Below are positions 13,527-23,024 of a stretch of 64,000 nucleotides of DNA, piece by piece. A program made the position numbers and the translations under genes. This stretch comes from Phytoseiulus persimilis (taxonomy: Eukaryota; Arthropoda; Arachnida; Mesostigmata; Phytoseiidae). The notes beneath the pieces were generated by a model. It was not told the origin of the DNA. It saw nothing but the letters and a program-made list of their open reading frames with translations, and made no database searches. Position 1 is the stretch's first letter; each line of letters starts with the position of its first letter. The DNA is taken from NCBI GenBank assembly GCA_037576195.1, contig CM075102.1:35336745-35400744 (forward strand), read 5' to 3'.

Positions 13527-16500
13527 CTTATGCTGCTGGAGGGCTTATGTTTAACATTTCATTTCCTCCGGGGGATCTACGATCCGTGGTTTCATCGAAC
13601 ATCTTGTCGACGACTGGAGCCAGTCTCGGGAAGAGACTGATGGGAGTTTCTCTGCTGGGTGGGTGGGCTGCAGCCGCTGAAGGCACCAATGTAGCCGATG
13701 CAGAACCGGAAGATCCATCAGAGCTATGGAACAGAGAAAGTTAGCTCCCAAATACGGTGGCAGAAGGTCCGATGGACCCCAGAGGACCAGCTTTCATGTT
13801 TCGATGCCGGAGCTGCGAAGATTCTTATCAAAATGCTACAGCAATCGGTAAACCTTCGAACAGACGTGAGACACAGTCGGGAACGAGCCGTTGTTGGTTT
13901 GAGTGATATGGCACTGAATATTCGCATTGCGGCTCGGACCGTATTCCAGATGCGGGACGGAGGCCGAAATTTCAGGATGAAACGCTCAATGCGTGTGCCA
14001 ATGAAGAAATCGGAGCGCCAAAATTAGCTCTCCGAAATGGAACACTGTTAGACGATGAATACCCACGCGACGAGGTGGGTGAGAGAAGTCTACTCTGTGA
14101 ACAGCGGGCGAAGCACTCGCGACTCTCTAAAGACTGCCAACAACAAGAATACGTCCCAAGCAGTTTTAATTGACGATTGTGAGGCGAAAACTGCTCGGAC
14201 TCCCGACAGATCAGTGACCGTCAGTCTAGCGGTGAAGCCGCGATTCCTAGCTCGGCTCGACACGACATGAATGACACTTCAACCGATGAGGTAGCCGAAG
14301 GGTCGAAAGCGGTCTGCTAGAGAAGCTGGGGTCTGCGTAGCTATGTGCTCGTTGTTTCGAGCGGGAAGTTTCTGTTTCGATTCCGGAAGCTTGCGCTTCC
14401 ATCTCGAGAATGGTTTCAATCTGTCCGAGCGAATCTTGGAGAAAATCTTCCGGTGTCCGCGCCGCACGCTAGTGAGGTCTGGAGGAAGATGACACTGACT
14501 GAGCTCGGCTCGAGTGGTTTTCCATCATCCTGAGGTGGAGGAGGAAGGATCAGCAGACCCTCCGGCGTTGAATATTCTCGAAAATACAGCGTTGACGCCA
14601 TCTAGCCTCCTAAACATGCTTCTGTTCGGGAAGAGCCCTGCTCACTTTCGCGTAGCTTTTAATAGCAACACCGGCAAAAGAGAACGTCGAGCCCACTGTT
14701 TCAGATTAGCTACGTCCTCGGTTTATGTTCTGAGACTATGACTGTCTAACTAGAGGGGACATCCTCTGCTAGCGGTCTAATCTCCGACTCAATCGCATCA
14801 CTCGTTATAGGTTCCTGGCGTTGATATGCGAACTCACGGAGGAGACGATCTCAACTCCTCATACTGTGGTCGTCATATTATTGTGATAACTGGCCTCCTT
14901 TCAATGAAAAGCTCAGTTTTGCCACTTCTCGAGGTGTTTGCTTCCAGGGTTTGATGGAACGACGTTTGTGTGATAGCGCGACACTCATCTTCGTCGATAT
15001 TCCTGCCGCTTCCAAGTGAGGCGGATATCTTTAGAAAGCCCAGTAGCCTCATGTCTACTGGTGACCTCAGTTTGTCACACAGCCCTGTGATCACGGGCGG
15101 GCAGCCAGCTTGCCTTGTGGCCCGCAATAGCCTCAAGTTCACGCACGGCCCAATGGGCTGGCTGGCAACGGCGGATACGGCGCACTGTTCATCGCGTTTA
15201 CTCGTTCGAGTCTGATGGGAATCATGTGACAGCTTTCATTCCCAAAAGGATTGCTCTTCATCATGAAAACTTCACAAGATTGCGAGATCATGAAAATCGA
15301 CATCTTGAGTTATAGAAGAGGAGTTCTGCCGCACTCTTTCTTATACGGGCCCCAGGTATGGAGAGCTTACCATGTTCGGCAGGAGTAGGCCGACCAAGTT
15401 TGAATTGTCATTTCTCAGGACATCATCATTCATCATCCTCGACACGGGAGTGAAGACACGCACTCGCGATCATGCTCATGCGCCGATTTCGCCCCGAGAA
15501 TGGGTTCCTTATCTTGCGGCGGAATCTCGGTATGACTGTGAAGAACGGCGAGGAAACAATCCATGTGTGCCGCATTCACCGTAAGAAAAACTGTCTTCGT
15601 TCAGACTGAGGCCTGCTGAAGTATTCTCTCGAAGAAATCGCTGTTGTCATTGTCTACCATTCAATCATTGTCTTTGCAATAACTGGACCGGCCTCCAAAT
15701 GCGAAATTCGGAGAGCACTAGCACCGGCTACCACTCGCAGTCTTGATTGTGTTGGTGAAAATCAGTATGCAAAGGGTGGCTTGGAATGGTTACCACTCCA
15801 AATGGTCCTCAGTTATCACTCTAGAGAGATTTTATCTATATTCCGCATGGAGATGGAGAGTTGCACCCGAGGTGAACGAGACAGTCTCCAAAAGTGGGTA
15901 CACTGTGCGCGTTAGGTCGTCGAGGCGTTTCGCGCTCTCCGCTATACTACTAGGAATCAGGAACAGATCCGAGTCAAGCCGTCGCCAGATATTTTTCGTC
16001 CGCTCCGCAAGATTCCAATGCTCGCTCTCAGAAATCAATGTTGACGTGACACAGCCCCTGTTGCGCAGCCACAAAGCTGTGTACAGATAACGATGCGAGC
16101 GATTTTTCCCCAACAGCCAACACCATGAACAACTGAATGAATGTAACTGGAGTACAATGTTTGGAGTAGAGCTTGCAAAAGCCAGCATTCTCAGCCGTAA
16201 AAGGCTCGTGTCAACTACCGTTGCTATAACTATTATCTGACTCCGCTAAATTTTTGTAATAGTCCAGATTCCGGAGGCAAGTTTCATTAAGCCCGCAACA
16301 AAGCCCGAGAGTATCAGATTGAATGTCACTAGCCATTTTGTCGGCGGTGCAATTCCTGGTGATCATCATGCAATCGCAGAGTCAGCCTATTTTACAAGGG
16401 CATCTCAACAAATCAGGTTCCAACCTGCAACTGCATTGACCATCAGGAATAGAATTTCTAACAAGTTTCGACAGTTTTTATTTGAGGGAGACTCATCGGT

Positions 16501-16740
16501 TCGAGAAGATGGGGCCCGGCGTTCTATGCCCGATCCTGCGCAGACTTGTGAAAGATCTGCTCCACTGACCCATACGCGCCCGAGGAGTTGCACCGAGGAG
16601 GAACGCCTGCGATGAGCAAAACTACTACCTGAGGAGGAGATAGACCCTAGCAATGACACCCGATGACATGAATCGTCTCTGATGCGGTGGAGGACAGAGG
16701 ACGACTGTAGAACATCACGTGAAACATTCTCTTTCTCAAG

Positions 16741-16904
16741 CGACAGGCAGCGAACTCGAGGCAGGTCGGGAGATTGAGTGAGGTTAGGTTAGGGCTGTGG
16801 CGAGCGAATGGAGCGATACGAGCAGACCGACAGCCAGCGCACTGGGGACTCGGTAAGATTGGGTTGAGGTTCCCTGTTGCCCCTGTGGCCCGGTTGACGG
16901 CGAA
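16741..16904 (+). repeat. Dispersed repeat E, copy 1
   Basis: About 165 bp that reappears 570 bp downstream in the same orientation. Shared blocks include GTGAGGTTAGGTTAGGG, a stretch around GACAGCCAGCGCACT and the block GTGGCCCGGTTGACG at the 3' end. By eye the two copies are roughly 75-80% identical with small indels. The class is unknown. Confidence 0.75.
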
Positions 16905-17254
16905 CACTAATAAGACGCCGTAGGAAACAGCGACGGCCCCTCCTCTGGGAGCAGCACAGGGGGAAACAAGCCCCGAAGAAATTGGGGAATAATGTAAAAA
17001 ACGACATAATGAATATGTTCGTAAATATCGTGGCCGGAGGGGTGTCATGGGAGGCCATGCTTGAAAGCATTCCTTCTCGCCGCTCGACTGAAGTTTGTAC
17101 AGTTGACCTCTCGAAACTTGGCAGTGCCTGCCAGGCACTGTCTGGCATGCTCTGTTTCGGAATTGCATCTCTCATTCCTCACCCCTCCCCCTTATAGCTT
17201 CTCTGTTTCCCTTTCTACAATCTCAGCTGGTTGAACACGTTCGATTGGGACGGG

Positions 17255-17300
17255 AGCGCGTCAGCTGGGCCCCGGCGTCAACTGGGCCTCGCCGTCAACT
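17255..17300 (+). repeat. 18-bp repeat block, left inverted arm
   Basis: Two to three degenerate units carrying GTCAACTGGG. They are the reverse complement of the CCCAGTTGAC units at 17457-17521, so these two blocks form an inverted pair bracketing copy 2 of repeat E. Confidence 0.6.
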
Positions 17301-17311
17301 TCCGAGCGGAC

Positions 17312-17486
17312 CGGCAGGCAGCGGACTTGAAGCGGATTGGGAGATTGGGTGAGGTTAGGTTAGGGCTCGGGCGAGCGAGCGGAGCGATGCGAGCAGATCG
17401 ACAGCCAGCGCACTTGAAATCGTGCGGGGGAATCCGGTGAGATCAGGTTAAGGCCCCTGTTGACCCCCGTGGCCCGGTTGACGCCA
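17312..17486 (+). repeat. Dispersed repeat E, copy 2
   Basis: Second copy of the 16741-16904 repeat, in the same orientation. It begins at the GGCAGGCAGCG block and includes the TTAGG motif. A small insertion follows the CAGCGCACT block. Confidence 0.75.
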
Positions 17487-17521
17487 CGGCCCAGTTGACG
17501 GCGAAGCCCAGTTGACGGGCA
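17457..17521 (+). repeat. 18-bp repeat block, right inverted arm
   Basis: Three to four units of about 18 bp carrying CC(C/G)(A/G)GTTGAC in tandem, the reverse complement of the units at 17255-17300. The pair could fold back on itself with a loop of about 155 bp. Confidence 0.6.
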
Positions 17522-17917
17522 CCCGATTGGGAATGCTGTTGGACTCGACCCATGGCATCCGAGGGAGGCTATCTCCATGTACTGTGGACGTACTGTTTTT
17601 TTAGAGTTCTACAACAGAGCTCCATAATGAAGTTCTCGAGCAAATGGAGAGAGCTGGCTTTTCTCAGACGAGGACTGGGGTCGCCGCTGTTGGCTCTCAC
17701 TCGACTCGTCCAATTGTTAGTCGAGAAGAAAATGAACTCCAGAGGCCATCGATGCATTTCGAATCCATAAAACCCCATTGTTCGAGGAACAGCCTCCGCT
17801 CGACTGCGAGAGGGTCACTGAGAATAAGAACAGCGCAGTCGAGCCGGTGGCTCTCTGCGGATGTAATACCACGTTCCGACCCTCGTTCCAATCCCAAGTG
17901 AACAGCTGGATTCAGAA

Positions 17918-19018
17918 ATGGAAAAGCTTCCAGTAGACCCATGTCGACGATACATACAACGCTTCTGCGTGTACTTGTGCGTGCTTTCGGGACTGAACAT
18001 GATTGGGGAATCTCGGTGTCGCAGGGCGAAGTGGAGAACGAGATTCTTCCTCGCAGTGAAGGCTTCTTTAGCGACCCAGCTATTGATTTTCAGCGCGGAC
18101 AATATCGTTTCGCGGTTCCAAAACGCCTCGCTGAAAACAAGCTCCAGTGACGTCATCAGGGTAGCCCTGACTGTTATATCAGCCATGGTCCATTCGCAAT
18201 CGCTCCGGTGTCTGTGGCAAAATCAGACGTTACTGGAAAACCTCCTATCCAACCCTGCTCATGCAGCCTACGCGAAATTCTGGACGACGGTCGCATACTT
18301 CCTCTTTTGGGCCTGGTTCACAACAGCTGACGTATATGTGGCCTACGACGACATCAAAGGAAAGCGAGCGAGCAATTTTCTCTTCGAAACCAGTCTTCCC
18401 TTGTGGTGCAGTATTCTCAGCAAGCAAGGCCACTATGTAGTTATTATCATTTTCTCCGAGTGTCAGTCTGTTCTGCAAGGGTACCTGAACCAGCTGAGAT
18501 TATCACTCCGAGTTATGAGTCACGCGGAGATTCTGAAAAGAAAGCGAAAAATTCGTCGTATGACGGCCGATGTCAACGGCACTTTCTCAACAACTTTCGG
18601 ATTGATCCACGCCAAGGTCTTGTTGCTGTTTTACTGTCTTCTCTCGAACTGTTTCGTCGATTGGGATCACGCGAGGGGAGCCCCGATCTGGTTCTGTTCT
18701 TCGTTGCTCGAACTGACTGTGTTATGGGATTTGGCATCGAACGGTGATCGAATCGTCCAGACCTGCCGCCGGAGTTCTTCCGACTACCTGGCCTGGAAAC
18801 CGAAGTTCGAGCACTGGACTGACGAAGCTTCGCGATCCCATGTGGATCGCGTCCTATCATATGACGAGGACCAGGACTCTCTGATGGTTCTGGACTGTTT
18901 CACTTTCAGCAAGAAATCTTTCTTCTCGTATGTAGGAATGACTATAACATGCACGGCTGTACTGCTTCAGTTCGACTACAGATTATTGAGGAAGCTAGAC
19001 ATTGATAAGCTTGGCTGA
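17918..19018 (+). CDS. Gustatory receptor family protein (GR copy 1)
   Basis: Predicted 366-aa ligand-gated cation channel of the arthropod GR family, expected in chemosensory neuron membranes; the ligand is unknown. It is one uninterrupted exon with a true ATG. About seven to eight hydrophobic segments are visible, near residues 14-30, 43-63, 79-97, 121-143, 158-180, 223-247, 255-272 and 335-353, and the length is typical for the family. The C-terminal end carries TCTAVLLQF (344-352), which matches the family signature T-Y-five hydrophobics-Q-F except that Tyr is replaced by Cys. LSYDEDQDSLM (313-323) and FTFSKKSFFSY (328-338) are shared with the two following genes. No frameshift or internal stop is present. 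Family identity is firm. Subfamily and function are not resolvable here. Confidence 0.88.
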   Translation: MEKLPVDPCRRYIQRFCVYLCVLSGLNMIGESRCRRAKWRTRFFLAVKASLATQLLIFSADNIVSRFQNASLKTSSSDVIRVALTVISAMVHSQSLRCLWQNQTLLENLLSNPAHAAYAKFWTTVAYFLFWAWFTTADVYVAYDDIKGKRASNFLFETSLPLWCSILSKQGHYVVIIIFSECQSVLQGYLNQLRLSLRVMSHAEILKRKRKIRRMTADVNGTFSTTFGLIHAKVLLLFYCLLSNCFVDWDHARGAPIWFCSSLLELTVLWDLASNGDRIVQTCRRSSSDYLAWKPKFEHWTDEASRSHVDRVLSYDEDQDSLMVLDCFTFSKKSFFSYVGMTITCTAVLLQFDYRLLRKLDIDKLG

Positions 19019-19477
19019 GAGCTGGGTGGAATGCATGACGTGGATCGGGTTCACATTCCTCCTGGAGAGTTCACATTCCATTTTGACGATTGCTCGGATA
19101 TCATGGAAACGGGTGACCTTGTTTAGCAGGTTGGAGGTGATTCCTCTCTTCGACTTGCATCCCGTGATTCATCGGTCGTAAAATCATGATATAATTCTCG
19201 AAGCCTTGGGTTTGACGTTTCAATAAACACCGGCAGGTTTTATGAAACGATGTTCCGTTGAATGGCGCGGAGTCTTGATACAGAACTCTCCAATCTTGGA
19301 TCAATACACCTGAGATCGATCGAATCCTCTGTTAGTCGCGCTTCTCTGAGGACAGTGACGACGCATAATATGCGAACCACGACAGAGTTCAATCTCAAGC
19401 TACGAGCTTGTTCGATCCTATATGCCCAGGTTGGATATTCTGACATGATTCCGGACCGCTGTTGAGGCGGGGGAGAA
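19019..19477. other. GR1-GR2 spacer
   Basis: A 459-bp spacer holding the likely 3' UTR and poly(A) signal of the first receptor and the presumed promoter of the second. I see no TATA box and no further coding sequence. Confidence 0.5.
19222..19227 (+). terminator. Poly(A) signal AATAAA, GR copy 1
   Basis: A canonical AATAAA hexamer lies 204 bp downstream of the stop codon of the first receptor on the same strand. It is the first such hexamer after that stop. Confidence 0.5.
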
Positions 19478-20608
19478 ATGGACGAGCAGCTTCCGAGTTT
19501 GTGTCAGCGGGTCATCGTGAACTTTTCGACATTTTTATGTCTGCTGTGTGGAATCGACATCGGATCGGAACATCACTCTGACTCGAGTCTTCGACAATCT
19601 CGTTCTCGGTCATTGAAGGGGTACGGCATTCTGGTCATCCGGTTCCTGATCAGCTTGCAGTTGGTAGTGGACGCTGTCGCGAGAATCATTTATCGGAGTT
19701 CGGTATCTACGAGAGAACCCACCTCATCAGACGCTATTCGCATTGCCTTCGCATTCATGTACCCTGTGACACAGGCCCAGTCATCGATATGTCTTTGGAC
19801 CAATCAGGAATTCCTTAAAGACATCTTTAAAGAACCACTTCACACGATGTATCTGGACTCAGTGAGAACTATCGCCTTCATTTCATGCTGGGTCTGGCTT
19901 ACTGCAATGGACACGTCGTTCGCGGTGATGCTGATTGGAGGCGGTTCGGGTGGGGTACTGAGCATTACAATGCTGTGCGGTGTACATAGCCGACAGTGTC
20001 AGTACTTAGCTTTCATCTTGTACTCAAAATATCAAGCGATTCTGAGAGGCCGTCTCCAACGATTGAAGGCTTCAGTGAAAACCGCGGGCTGCTCTACAGT
20101 TCTAGAGGAGAAACGAGCGATCCGATACATGACCGAAAATGTCAACAAGACTTTCTCCGTCACATTTGCTTTGCTTTACGTGAAAGTATGCATTTTCCTT
20201 TACCTGTTCATGTCCGAATGTTTCGTTAATTGGAAGAAGAAGAAATGGTCATGGATTCTGAGCATCGGTTCTTTTCTCCAATTTGCAATGCTTTACGATT
20301 TGGCATACTGCGGCAGCAGAATCATGATCACATGTCGTCAAACGGCTTTCGAGTTCCTTGTGCACGAACCAGACCCCGTAGCAAGCGAGGACATTCATCC
20401 GCGGGCTCGCGTATTCCGAATTTTATCATATGATGAAGCGCAGGATTCTCTGATGATTTCGAACTGCTCCACGTTCACGACGAAATCTCTCTTCTCATAC
20501 CTGGCGGTCGCGATAACCTGCGTTGCCGTGCTGCTTCAATTCGACGGCAAGGTTTTGGCGAAACTCGACTCGGACATGCTTCAAGAACACAAGAACTCAA
20601 CCGGATGA
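19478..20608 (+). CDS. Gustatory receptor family protein (GR copy 2)
   Basis: Predicted 376-aa multi-pass membrane receptor of the GR family, a single exon starting at an ATG. The N-terminal block with CLLCGIDIG (21-29) parallels CLFCGIDLF of the third gene. Hydrophobic segments fall near 13-28, 50-66, 88-104, 129-150, 160-183, 227-248, 258-276 and 339-356. Shared blocks are LWTNQEFL (106-113), LSYDEAQDSLM (316-326), FTTKSLFSY (333-341) and the terminal TCVAVLLQF (347-355), again Cys instead of Tyr in the family motif. It is tandem and co-oriented with the genes on either side, consistent with duplication by unequal exchange. It is intact, with no frame break. Confidence 0.88.
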   Translation: MDEQLPSLCQRVIVNFSTFLCLLCGIDIGSEHHSDSSLRQSRSRSLKGYGILVIRFLISLQLVVDAVARIIYRSSVSTREPTSSDAIRIAFAFMYPVTQAQSSICLWTNQEFLKDIFKEPLHTMYLDSVRTIAFISCWVWLTAMDTSFAVMLIGGGSGGVLSITMLCGVHSRQCQYLAFILYSKYQAILRGRLQRLKASVKTAGCSTVLEEKRAIRYMTENVNKTFSVTFALLYVKVCIFLYLFMSECFVNWKKKKWSWILSIGSFLQFAMLYDLAYCGSRIMITCRQTAFEFLVHEPDPVASEDIHPRARVFRILSYDEAQDSLMISNCSTFTTKSLFSYLAVAITCVAVLLQFDGKVLAKLDSDMLQEHKNSTG

Positions 20609-21034
20609 AAGCGATGTGTCGCACACATACATCACAACATAATTCATCCGCTTTCTCACTCTAAACTGGGTTCTCGATTCCCAATCGATACGGGAAACCA
20701 GTTCTGACGGCGATTCATCGAACACAACGACATTTCTTGCAGTCCCGGGTAAGCTTGACCTTCCCCCAGACGCAGTTAGTTTTCCCGTATTCCTCTCCAA
20801 CGTTCCGATGATTGGTCTTGTGGAACGTTTCGCGTGTTTCAGAGTTCGTAATGTTCTGCTCGTAGCTCGTTTCAAGGAGACCCCAAAACATTCGCTTGGG
20901 TTTCGCTAGACTTGTATGGAGTTTCTGTTCTTCCACAAATCATAGAACTGCTGCCGCCGACCTTTTCGAGTTTCAACGTGGACAGGCATAGGTTCTATCC
21001 TTACCGGTGAAAGATGTACTCGGGGTCGAGACGC

Positions 21035-21133
21035 CGTAGTTTTGACAATGACGGAACGTATTCGAACTGCTCATCCGTTTCACTGAAGATCTCTCTGTCC
21101 TATCACGCTCGTCCTATGCCAGGTAGGATCTAG
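21035..21133 (+). pseudogene. GR 3'-end fragment (pseudogene)
   Basis: A short frame with SNCSSVSLKISLSY aligns with SNCSTFTTKSLFSY of GR copy 2 and is preceded by SFDNDG where intact genes have SYDE.QD. It then departs from the family and hits a stop at 21131 before the last membrane segment and the QF motif. No upstream receptor sequence could be traced. This is a truncated remnant of a fourth tandem receptor between copies 2 and 3. Confidence 0.6.
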
Positions 21134-21206
21134 CCAACAACCTCAGACCATCGAACAGTATTCATATATTCCTTCGGCAAATACCATGCCTAAGGCGGGA
21201 ATTCAC

Positions 21207-21212
21207 AATAAA
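21207..21212 (+). terminator. AATAAA after GR remnant
   Basis: An AATAAA hexamer 74 bp after the stop of the dead GR fragment. It may be the relic poly(A) signal of that copy, or serve GR copy 2 with a 600-bp 3' UTR. Confidence 0.3.
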
Positions 21213-21448
21213 TCCACGAATATTGACTGAAACTCACTCCCGTACGCCCCTGTATGATATGGCTCGATGAATGGCGACCGGGGCCAAGGGGAGAAAACGC
21301 AATACGATTGTTCGAGATCGATCGCGAGCGGTCGGGTAAAAAGACTCATTCGATCGAGAGTATCCTGAGCGGACGCTCTATACCTCCAGAAAGTGTGCTG
21401 GACGACACCAGCGGCCTTGTGCGTTCGCCTGAGCCTCAAACTCACGAA

Positions 21449-22615
21449 ATGAAGCTCACCCCCTCAAACTTGAGCCAGCGGCGGGTTGTGAGATTCACAA
21501 TGTGTTTGTGCTTATTCTGTGGGATCGATCTATTCTCGGAGAATCAGTGGACTGAACGTTATGGCTTCATGGGCCACCTGAGGCTGAAGAAAAAACTTGT
21601 CCTCATCATAAGAGTCTTGATGTGTGCGCAGTTAGTTTTCTTCGCTCTAGATAACTTCATGAGACAGTATCTGGCGATCACATCGAACACGAGCTCAACA
21701 GATTTCATCAGATTGGTATTCGCTGTCATATACCCCGTGTTGCACGCGCGGTCAATGACTACTCTGTGGTTGAATCAGAGGTTCCTGAGGGAACTTTTCG
21801 AGGATCCACACCATAAGCAGTACTTCAACTGTTGGAAACTGGGCGGCTATGTCGTCTGCTGGGCATGGTTCACAGCAGTGGATATCCACCTGGCGCTAGT
21901 CGCAAGTCGGAAAGTTGTGCCTTTCGGTGTTTTTGCATGGACTACAGCACCGGTGTGGTGCGGCATTCATAGCAAGCAGTGCCAATACTTGATTCTCATT
22001 CTGTTCTCCGTGAGTCAGACTGTGCTTCAAGGGCATCTTGACCATTTGCGCTCTTCGATAGGGAAAATGAAAGCCTCTGAGATCCTCAGGCAGAAAGAAG
22101 TCGTGCGGCTTTTCATACAAAACGTCAACGGAACATTCTGCACGGTTTTCGCGTTTGTCTTCGTCAAAGTTTTCTTGCTCTTCTACATTTTCCTTTCGCA
22201 TTCGTTTATACAGTCGGACAGACTCGATTGGTCCGCCCTCAGGAACTTCGGACCCGCTTGCCAATGCGTGATGCTATACGACTTAGCCTCGTCAGGTAGC
22301 GAGATCATAAACGTTTGTCATCGAACTGCTTCCAAAGCCTTATCTCAGAATCCACGGCTGAACACGGAGAAGGACGCCGAGTCTTGGTCGGGACTTATTC
22401 AAATACTATGCTACGATGAGCTGCAAGACGCTCTAACGATCTTGCATTGTTTCACCTTCACCAAACAGTCTCTCTTCTCTTACGCTGGGATCACTATCAC
22501 GTGCACAGCGGTGATCCTTCAGTTCGACTACCGTATCCTCGCGGAGCTCGACCACGTCAAGAACCTCTACAAATCCCGCCCAATCGTTCCTAGAAACGCC
22601 TCCCGCGGAGACTAG
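21449..22615 (+). CDS. Gustatory receptor family protein (GR copy 3)
   Basis: Predicted 388-aa GR-family membrane receptor, a single exon. An in-frame ATG also exists at 21254, but the 65 residues it would add are charged, have no counterpart in the sister genes and would precede the usual start. ATG 21449 aligns with the starts of copies 1 and 2. Membrane segments are near 16-30, 49-67, 88-104, 131-150, 160-186, 228-251, 264-280 and 343-358. Shared blocks are LWLNQRFLRELF (106-117), CYDELQDALTI (321-331), FTFTKQSLFSYAG (335-347) and TCTAVILQF (351-359), the family motif with Cys for Tyr. The stop codon lies inside the left target-site copy of a transposable element, so the native 3' flank has been displaced. 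Confidence 0.88.
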   Translation: MKLTPSNLSQRRVVRFTMCLCLFCGIDLFSENQWTERYGFMGHLRLKKKLVLIIRVLMCAQLVFFALDNFMRQYLAITSNTSSTDFIRLVFAVIYPVLHARSMTTLWLNQRFLRELFEDPHHKQYFNCWKLGGYVVCWAWFTAVDIHLALVASRKVVPFGVFAWTTAPVWCGIHSKQCQYLILILFSVSQTVLQGHLDHLRSSIGKMKASEILRQKEVVRLFIQNVNGTFCTVFAFVFVKVFLLFYIFLSHSFIQSDRLDWSALRNFGPACQCVMLYDLASSGSEIINVCHRTASKALSQNPRLNTEKDAESWSGLIQILCYDELQDALTILHCFTFTKQSLFSYAGITITCTAVILQFDYRILAELDHVKNLYKSRPIVPRNASRGD

Positions 22616-22620
22616 AAAAC
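22613..22620 (+). repeat. Left target-site duplication (TAGAAAAC)
   Basis: Eight bases directly left of the MITE, matching the right copy GAGAAAAC at seven of eight positions. Its first three bases are the stop codon of GR copy 3. Confidence 0.75.
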
Positions 22621-23016
22621 CAGGGCAGGGAGTTTGGCGCGGCATTCACGTTCGTGCCACGGCCCGTGAGTTCCCCAGCTTCTCCGCAGAATGCCCCGAT
22701 ACTCCAATATCTCCCGCGATCAGAGTGATCACGCGGTAACCTTCGCAAGTGGGGGCTTCCTGAGCTCTTCGCTGCCAGCTATCACAGTACTCCAATATCT
22801 CAAGGTATCAGGCATTCGATGTGAGCGTAGATTATGAAAATCGGCGCAGAATCACGGGGAATCTCGGTTTCTATCCAATCTCCAACATCATCGTGTCGGT
22901 TCCGCCATCCCCGCCAGCACAGACGGGACAGGAGCCCAGACGCCGTGCAGGGCTCGCGGACGCCGTGAATGAATCACAGAGGCCGTGAATTTCCCCGCGC
23001 CAAACTCCCAGCCCTG
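22621..23016. mobile_element. hAT-like MITE, 396 bp
   Basis: The element has terminal inverted repeats of about 23 bp with one mismatch, starting CAGGGCAGGGAGTTTGG on the left; the reverse complement of the right end starts CAGGGCTGGGAGTTTGG. The CAGGG terminus and 8-bp target-site duplication are hallmarks of the hAT superfamily. The interior has no open frame resembling a transposase, so it is non-autonomous. It contains two copies of TACTCCAATATCTC and several short GGCCGTGAAT-type subrepeats near the right end. The seven-of-eight target-site match suggests insertion not long ago. Confidence 0.8.
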
Positions 23017-23024
23017 GAGAAAAC
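23017..23024 (+). repeat. Right target-site duplication (GAGAAAAC)
   Basis: Eight bases directly right of the MITE terminus, differing from the left copy only at the first position. Confidence 0.75.

Larger units (their letters stand above)
1..16740. other. Gene-poor flank, no supported gene
   Basis: I read both strands and found no recognisable protein family, no exon chain with matching splice phases and no RNA gene. The stretch holds many GC-rich short tetranucleotide runs of the GGTC/CGTT/GCTC type, three poly-G tracts, a 19-bp tandem duplication near 7062, a short TTAGG-type run at 11801 and one unresolved base at 13526. Open frames are frequent on both strands but overlap one another, often lack an ATG and show no domains. 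It could be intergenic DNA or a long intron or UTR of a gene lying outside the window. Confidence 0.5.

Noticed and set aside
21254-21448. N-terminal extension of GR copy 3 from the upstream ATG
   Set aside because: The 65 extra residues are charged, have no counterpart in copies 1 and 2, and the downstream ATG aligns with their starts.
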